From an uncultured Pseudobutyrivibrio sp. (lineage in GTDB: Bacteria > Bacillota > Clostridia > Lachnospirales > Lachnospiraceae), in the NCBI GenBank assembly GCA_900546435.1, contig URCQ01000010.1, positions 1 to 64,000 of the forward strand: 64,000 bases of DNA. The letters are read 5' to 3'. How positions within the stretch are numbered: position 1 is the stretch's first letter; each line of letters starts with the position of its first letter. Positions 61,526 to 64,000 of the stretch are shown piece after piece. A program made the position numbers and the translations under genes. The notes below the pieces were generated by a model. The model was not told the DNA's origin. It searched no databases and worked only from the letters and a program-made list of their open reading frames with translations.

Positions 61526-62614
61526 ATGCTAACACACAAAGACCATTTTCATGGAAGTGATTTAGAAAAAATAGAACAGATTTATGGCATTCGCAAAGAA
61601 GACATCATCAGTTTTTCTGCCAATGTCAATCCCCTTGGTATTTCACCGAAATTACGTGAACATCTCGCCAGTCATATCGACTGCATCACCTCATATCCAG
61701 ACCGCGAATACACGACGCTTCGAAAGCGTATGGCAGATTATGTTGGTACAGAAAAAGAAAACATTATCGTAGGCAATGGTTCCACGGAACTCATCTCACT
61801 TTTTATTCAGATTGAGCATCCGAAAAAAGCAATGATTTTAGGACCTACCTACTCAGAATATGAACGTGAAGTCTCACTCGGTGGTGGTACCACTGTTTAT
61901 TATCCACTCAAGGAAGAAAGCGGTTTTAAACTAGACACTGCACATTTCACTTCCAAATTAGACGATACCATAGATCTTTTAATTCTATGCAATCCGAACA
62001 ATCCGACTTCCAGCTGTATTTTATCGGATGATATGCGTACCATTCTTGATGTCTGCAAAGAACATGGCATTTTTGTTATGGTAGACGAAACCTACATCGA
62101 ATTTGTAGATGATGTAAAGCACACAAGTGCTGTTTCCTTAACAGCTTACTATAATAATATCATCATCTTGCGTGGAACAAGTAAGTTTTTCGCTGCACCC
62201 GGACTTCGTCTCGGCTATGCTATTACGGGCAATGAAGATTTGCTGCGCAATATGAACCAGCGAAAAAATCCATGGATGATCAATTCTCTCGCTGCAATTG
62301 CCGGAGAGCTTATGTTCCAGGATGAAGCATATATTCAGAAAACACGCACTTTAATCCAACAAGAACGCACACGCTGCTATGAGACTTTAGCAGAATCCAA
62401 GCGTTTTCATCCCTACAAGCCAACCGCTAATTTTATGCTGATGCGTATTGTAGACGAAGATTTAAATAGCAGCATCTTGTTTGATCGTGCCATTCGAGAA
62501 GGACTTATGATTCGCGATTGCTCAACCTTCCCATTTTTAAATGACAAATACATCCGCTTCTGCTTTATGAACCCAGAAGATAACAGCCGTTTATTAGATT
62601 GTCTATTACGTTAA
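61526..62614 (+). CDS. PLP-dependent class I/II aminotransferase, CobD/HisC-like
   Basis: The 362-residue fold-type I PLP enzyme has the PLP Lys in 'LRGTSKFFAAPGLRLGYAI', the ring-stacking region 'ILCNPNNPTSSCILSDDMRT' and the 'VDETYIEFVD' Asp/Tyr block. The opening 'HFHGSDLEKIEQIYGI' followed by 'FSANVNPLG' is typical of threonine-phosphate decarboxylase (CobD) and related histidinol-phosphate aminotransferases. No cobalamin or histidine genes lie nearby, so the substrate is left open. The start has AGGAGG at 61515-61520. Confidence 0.85.
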   Translation: MLTHKDHFHGSDLEKIEQIYGIRKEDIISFSANVNPLGISPKLREHLASHIDCITSYPDREYTTLRKRMADYVGTEKENIIVGNGSTELISLFIQIEHPKKAMILGPTYSEYEREVSLGGGTTVYYPLKEESGFKLDTAHFTSKLDDTIDLLILCNPNNPTSSCILSDDMRTILDVCKEHGIFVMVDETYIEFVDDVKHTSAVSLTAYYNNIIILRGTSKFFAAPGLRLGYAITGNEDLLRNMNQRKNPWMINSLAAIAGELMFQDEAYIQKTRTLIQQERTRCYETLAESKRFHPYKPTANFMLMRIVDEDLNSSILFDRAIREGLMIRDCSTFPFLNDKYIRFCFMNPEDNSRLLDCLLR

Positions 62615-62631
62615 TTTAAATATTATGCATA

Positions 62632-62680
62632 AAAAGCACTGCAACATGATTTATGAATCATCCTGCAGTGCTTTTCTTTT
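62632..62680. terminator. Bidirectional terminator between the aminotransferase gene and gltA
   Basis: AAAAGCACTGCA (62632-62643) pairs with TGCAGTGCTTTT (62664-62675), with an inner ATGATT/AATCAT stem, and T-rich runs lie on both sides. It serves two convergent genes. Confidence 0.85.
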
Positions 62681-62692
62681 TATATACAGTTT

Positions 62693-64000
62693 TTATTTAT
62701 TCTGAAAGTATTCATGAATACCCTTTGCAGCTGCTTTTCCTGCACCCATTGCAAGAATTACGGTTGCAGCGCCTGTTACAGCGTCACCACCTGCATATAC
62801 TGCTTCTTTTGAAGTTGCACCATCATCTTCACAGATAATACAGCCTCTGCGGTTCACATCCAATCCCTTCGTTGTAGAAGAAATCAGAGGATTTGGTGAA
62901 GTTCCCAGTGACATAATCACGGTATCTGCTTCTATTTCATATTCAGATCCCGGAATTTCAACAGGGCTTCTTCTTCCCGATTCATCTGGTTCACCTAATT
63001 CCATCTTAATGATACGTATGCCCTTTACGCAACCTTCTTCATCAACCAGAATTTCTGTTGGATTCTGCAAAAGATCAAAGATAACGCCTTCTTCTTTTGC
63101 ATGATGTACTTCTTCCACACGTGCTGGCAATTCTGCCTCGCTACGACGATATACAATATGTACCTCTGCACCAAGACGAAGTGCTGTTCTTGCAGCATCC
63201 ATAGCTACGTTTCCGCCGCCGACAACAACGACCTTTTTGCCGCGTGCAATCGGTGTATCATAACCTTCCTTGAAAGCTTTCATAAGGTTATTTCTTGTAA
63301 GGAATTCGTTTGCAGAGAACACGCCCTTTGCCTGTTCTCCAGGAATGCCCATAAATCTTGGAAGACCTGCTCCAGAGCCAATAAATACTGCCTCAAATCC
63401 TTCTTTTTCCATCAGTTCATCAATGGTAACGGAACGACCGATGATAACATTTGTCTCAATCTTAACGCCGAGAGATTTTACATTTTCTACTTCCGCAGCA
63501 ACGACCTTGCTCTTTGGAAGACGGAATTCCGGAATACCATAAACGAGTACACCACCTGCTTCATGAAGTGCCTCAAAAATAGTAACATCATAACCGAGCT
63601 TTGCTAAATCTCCGGCACAAGTAAGTCCTGCAGGACCGGAACCAATGACAGCTACCTTATGACCATTCTTTTCTGTTGTTCCCTGTGGTTTGATATTATT
63701 TTCTCTCGCCCAATCAGCAACAAATCTTTCCAGCTTACCGATGGAAACAGCCTCTCCCTTAATACCACGAATACACTTGCCTTCACACTGACTCTCCTGT
63801 GGACACACACGACCACAAACTGCCGGAAGGGCAGAGGACTCACTGATAACTTCATATGCTTTTTCAATATCGCCTTCTTTTACAGCGGCAATGAAGTCTG
63901 GAATCTGAATAGATACAGGACATCCCTTGATACACTGCGCATTTTTACAGTTCAAACAACGAGAAGCCTCTTCCATAGCTTCTTCTTTATTGTATCCCAA
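62693..64000 (-). CDS. gltA: NADPH-dependent glutamate synthase small subunit, 5' end outside window
   Basis: The 435 visible residues lack the true N-terminus, which lies beyond 64000. Two Cys-rich iron-sulfur motifs are seen ('CLNCKNAQCIKGCP' and 'CGRVCPQESQCEGKC'). An FAD-binding motif 'VIGSGPAGLTCAGDLAKLGY' and an NADPH-binding motif 'VVGGGNVAMDAARTALRLG' follow, then a second FAD contact near 'YAGGDAVTGAATVILAMGAG'. The enzyme passes electrons to glutamate synthesis. In anaerobes close relatives also act as NfnB-like bifurcating ferredoxin-NADP reductases. Which applies would depend on the genes beyond the window. Confidence 0.92.
   Translation of the reverse strand: MGYNKEEAMEEASRCLNCKNAQCIKGCPVSIQIPDFIAAVKEGDIEKAYEVISESSALPAVCGRVCPQESQCEGKCIRGIKGEAVSIGKLERFVADWARENNIKPQGTTEKNGHKVAVIGSGPAGLTCAGDLAKLGYDVTIFEALHEAGGVLVYGIPEFRLPKSKVVAAEVENVKSLGVKIETNVIIGRSVTIDELMEKEGFEAVFIGSGAGLPRFMGIPGEQAKGVFSANEFLTRNNLMKAFKEGYDTPIARGKKVVVVGGGNVAMDAARTALRLGAEVHIVYRRSEAELPARVEEVHHAKEEGVIFDLLQNPTEILVDEEGCVKGIRIIKMELGEPDESGRRSPVEIPGSEYEIEADTVIMSLGTSPNPLISSTTKGLDVNRRGCIICEDDGATSKEAVYAGGDAVTGAATVILAMGAGKAAAKGIHEYFQNK

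Noticed and set aside
1..64000. CRISPR arrays, insertion sequences, prophage, tRNA or rRNA genes
   Set aside because: No regularly spaced repeats, transposase or integrase genes, or recognisable tRNA/rRNA sequence were noticed; the window looks like core chromosome.

Overview
The window reads as chromosome of a motile, spore-forming, AT-rich member of the Bacillota, most likely class Clostridia, family Lachnospiraceae. The reasons are a Firmicutes-type fla/che operon with FliY, CheC and CheD, conserved dprA-topA-codY-flgB and fla/che-rpsB-tsf synteny, an uninterrupted sigK, a cotJABC spore-coat operon, and an operon carrying the DUF5716/DUF5717 families. The species cannot be told from the sequence alone.

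Layout. (a) 1-1184: the first codons of a probable GH2 beta-galactosidase on the minus strand, diverging from an AraC-type regulator, with repeats between them that look like an operator. (b) 1240-3076: tsf and rpsB with their own promoter. (c) 3084-37210: a fla/che locus of about 34 kb, all on the minus strand. Read in the direction of transcription it is flgB, flgC, fliE, fliF, fliG, fliH, fliI, fliJ, a MotE-like gene, fliK, flgD, a TIGR02530-type gene and flgE; then a terminator and a new promoter; then motA, motB, fliL, fliM, fliY, cheY, fliO, fliP, fliQ, fliR, flhB, flhA, flhF, flhG, a PilZ gene, cheB, cheA, cheW, cheC, cheD, a small membrane protein, fliA, a FapA/DUF342 gene and three accessory genes. 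cheR and flbD are not in this window. (d) 37271-43091: codY with a near-perfect CodY box by its promoter, then topA, dprA and a ComM/YifB ATPase. (e) 43099-47278: sigK, trpS, a DUF5662 gene and a GH13-fold protein whose catalytic motifs are lost. (f) 47265-51081: a DUF1292 gene, a UvrD/PcrA-like helicase overlapping it tail to tail, and gltX. (g) 51119-52300: cotJABC. (h) 52301-61496: a five-gene minus-strand operon encoding a very large repeat protein (DUF5717), an actin/Hsp70-fold protein (DUF5716), a TPR-like protein, a coiled-coil membrane protein and a protein with a cyclic-nucleotide-binding-like domain. (i) 61436-64000: a CobD/HisC-like aminotransferase and the end of a glutamate synthase small subunit.

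How it fits together. The fla/che block encodes nearly the whole basal body, hook, export machine, stator, C-ring, chemotaxis core and the late flagellar sigma factor. CodY, encoded next door, may link it to nutrient status. The least explained parts are the five-gene operon (h), the degenerate GH13 protein in the trpS operon, a CheB lacking its phosphoacceptor Asp, and an MltG-like gene at the distal end of fla/che with a broken reading frame and no catalytic domain.
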